From NCBI GenBank assembly GCA_900708905.1, contig CAADRB010000085.1, positions 124,001 to 188,000 of the forward strand: a stretch of 64,000 nt of DNA. The letters are read 5' to 3'. The stretch is from Hymenolepis diminuta (lineage: Eukaryota > Platyhelminthes > Cestoda > Cyclophyllidea > Hymenolepididae). Below, in pieces: positions 61,950-64,000 of the stretch (the first letter of the stretch is position 1; each line of letters opens with the position of its first letter). Made by a program: the position numbers and the translations under genes. The notes below the pieces were generated by a model. The model worked only from the letters and a program-made list of their open reading frames with translations, searched no databases and was not told the origin of the DNA.

Positions 61950-64000
61950 CTGGAAGGGTAAAAAGTGATGGGTTTATTTAATATGTTCACTTAAAGGAGA
62001 AACTGATTTCGTGACGATTTCCTGAATCAGACTTTTTTGGAAAGGTAAATGGGAATTACTCATAAAACTAACCCCCAGTAGACTAAAGGAAATCACGCTT
62101 GCAATACAATCATGTTTGATGTGGTTAAGCCGATTTGCGGCTGCTACTTTTATTGCATATCCCGTTATTTCCGCTATCCTATTAACATCTCATATACGCT
62201 ACTTGACCTTCTACTGCTCTCATCCCTATTAAATGAAAAATTTTAAATTCTTTTCACCAAGACTATTAGAGGCGTAAGAGTAACGGTGAGGAACTAAAAA
62301 ATCACCTACCTTAAAGCCTAATCTAATATAGTATACATTATACCATCTAGACAAGTGGATGCAACGTAAATAGCTTAGAGAAATAGTAGAAAGATTCGGA
62401 AAAGGATGTCTGCATATTCGTCACTCAACTATGAAGAACATGTATTGCTATTTTTACTGTTCTTCGAGGAGATTCGCATTGAATGAACGCTAACAATGCA
62501 AACGATAGTCAAATATGTGGCATTTTGGCCAGCATGTCTTTAATAAGACCTAAAGCGTTCCGGGCCTTTGAAGTCCTTGCTGATCGTCAGCCCCATCGAT
62601 AAGTGCAAAAGTACTGCTTTCATTCCCATGAACATTATCATGTACTTATCAGAACTCATAAAAAAAGGTTAACCGAAAATTCAGTTAACATTTTCTAATT
62701 ATAAAGTTATCGAAAAAATGTGGACAATTTAGACAGACGGAGTAAAGCATTGACGTAAATTCACCTAAACAAATTATCATTGATTTAGATACGGTGGCCA
62801 TGCCGGAACGCGGTGATTTAAAGCAAATTTACACTTAATTTGATTTGAGCGACAAAGGTAACTAACTATAACAGATTTGACAAAAAGCTTTACAACCATA
62901 TTAATTATTAGAGTGCAATCATGAGCTCTACTATATTTAAATGCATTTGTAAGCCTAATCTATCTGCTCATAACTGCAAATACAAATAATAACTCGGATT
63001 TAACTTGATACCAGAAAAGTGAAAACGGCGAAGACAGATAACCATAACAAATGCATAAACAAAAAAAACTCTTTAAATAATTTAAATAAGCAAATGGCTA
63101 GGTTATGAGTGATTTAAATGGTAATGCACATACATTCAAAATACCGATGTTTGATGTGTGAAACACAATTCAACCTAAGCTGAGAAATGGATATAATTTA
63201 CGTCGGCATAAAAATAGCAGTGATATCAACCCCCCAATTGTGGTAATTTAAAACCATTCAGAGAATCAAAAAGAAGGTTTGTTAAAAAGGAAATCAAACA
63301 TAATAAAAGAACATGCAATCTGCTATAATATAACACATAAGATTCAAAATGTTAGCAAAAGTTAACTAAATAATCATTACGGTGATAATGATTTCCGCTA
63401 CTGAATTTAATGAAAAGTTGAACAATTGAATATTGAGATACCTAGTTAATCGAATGAAGATCAGATCAGTTATGAGAGTAGAAAATAGGTGAAAGATGAT
63501 TTCACTCTACACACATGTGTTGTTGTGAAGATATGGGAAGAACCCCGATTAAATATTAGAAGTAAACGCGTTATGTGATTATGAATATATACATGAAATC
63601 GAAATCCGACAATAATCCGTTACATAGACATCAACAATTAATTAGAAGGAATCGCTTCAAATATCCGCAGCCCAGAAGTTGCAAAGAGGAGGCCCCAACA
63701 ATCTCAATACTTCTAGCTGCCCGTTTTCTTGTATCAGTGACAAGGAAGAAAACAGATATTATGATCTACAGAGAATCTTTAATTGCAAACAATATTGACA
63801 AATATCAGAAAAGAATAAACGAAATTAGTAAAGAGGAAAGATTAACTAACTTTTGTCACGTTGGCAAATTGAATAAGGGAATAGTCATTACAATTAAACC
63901 CCGAACGAATCCCCTGATTTCATCAGCATCTGTAATGCTGTGTACACAGAACATTTCAGAAATGATGCAGAAAGTTTGAAAGAAAAATTTCAGTTTTGCA
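61950..64000. other. Probable SLC37 intron or upstream flank
   Basis: Because the SLC37 reading frame enters at 61949 with two bases of a codon carried over, the 5' exons must lie to the right. I searched the minus strand here for the upstream membrane segments and found none, so this is probably intron. Around 62520-62660 the minus strand reads through a short GC-richer patch (peptide MGMKAVLLHLSMGLTISKDF) whose meaning I cannot decide. Confidence 0.5.
63575..63979 (+). CDS. Unrecognised 134-codon open frame, doubtful
   Basis: A plus-strand frame rich in Lys, Arg, Asn and Ile, starting ATG at 63575 and ending TGA at 63979. No domain, signal peptide or membrane segment is evident. It lies opposite the presumed 5' intron of the SLC37 gene. 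A frame of this length can arise by chance in 64 kb, so it is listed only as a candidate. Confidence 0.2.
   Translation: MIMNIYMKSKSDNNPLHRHQQLIRRNRFKYPQPRSCKEEAPTISILLAARFLVSVTRKKTDIMIYRESLIANNIDKYQKRINEISKEERLTNFCHVGKLNKGIVITIKPRTNPLISSASVMLCTQNISEMMQKV

Noticed and set aside
62520..62660. GC-richer patch as an upstream SLC37 exon
   Set aside because: The translation has none of the family's membrane-segment boxes and no donor in the required phase.

Overview
The window looks like nuclear DNA of a parasitic flatworm, most likely a digenean such as a schistosome. It is AT-rich. Genes are split into short coding exons, often separated by 63-90 bp GT-AG introns. Tetraspanins of the trematode type are present, and RTE-like LINE and Ty3/Gypsy relics are interspersed. 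The species call is inference from this style; nothing here fixes it. There is no bacterial-type operon, CRISPR array or defence system, and I see no convincing functional tRNA or rRNA gene.

Four or five real genes can be built, all on the minus strand. From right to left: (1) an SLC37-family sugar-phosphate/phosphate exchanger, exons from 61949 down to the stop at 51718, with its first exons beyond the right edge; (2) tetraspanin B, 261 aa in eight coding exons, 41165 to 33711, with a possible leader exon near 42114; (3) a small ankyrin-repeat protein, 237 aa in three coding exons, 31244 to 30368; (4) a 175-codon unspliced open frame of unknown nature at 22863-22336; (5) tetraspanin A, 258 aa in eight coding exons packed into 1.3 kb, 19594 to 18309. 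The two tetraspanins share the same seven intron positions and phases, so they are ancient paralogues, but their intron sizes differ greatly.

The mobile DNA consists of three main pieces. A 4.2 kb minus-strand LINE (about 11690-15850) has an APE endonuclease, a reverse transcriptase and, at the C-terminus, three zinc-finger-like motifs with identical spacing. It is inactivated by stops, frameshifts and a motif A substitution. A Gypsy-like relic (about 56430-59540) lies in an SLC37 intron in the same orientation and has lost its reverse-transcriptase core and an integrase catalytic residue. A short, old, LTR-like structure lies at about 23541-24790: two diverged 180 bp direct repeats flank fossil coding sequence, with a polypurine tract just before the right copy. 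Several diverged dispersed repeats, hairpins and a possible tRNA-derived SINE head make up most of what else can be recognised.

The first 11.7 kb, the stretches between genes and the 42-51.7 kb region (with a 570-base assembly gap) contain only chance-length open frames and repeats as far as I can see. All exon models were made by eye from splice consensus, phase continuity and family resemblance. Coordinates at exon edges should be accurate to the base where stated. Repeat and transposon ends are approximate.
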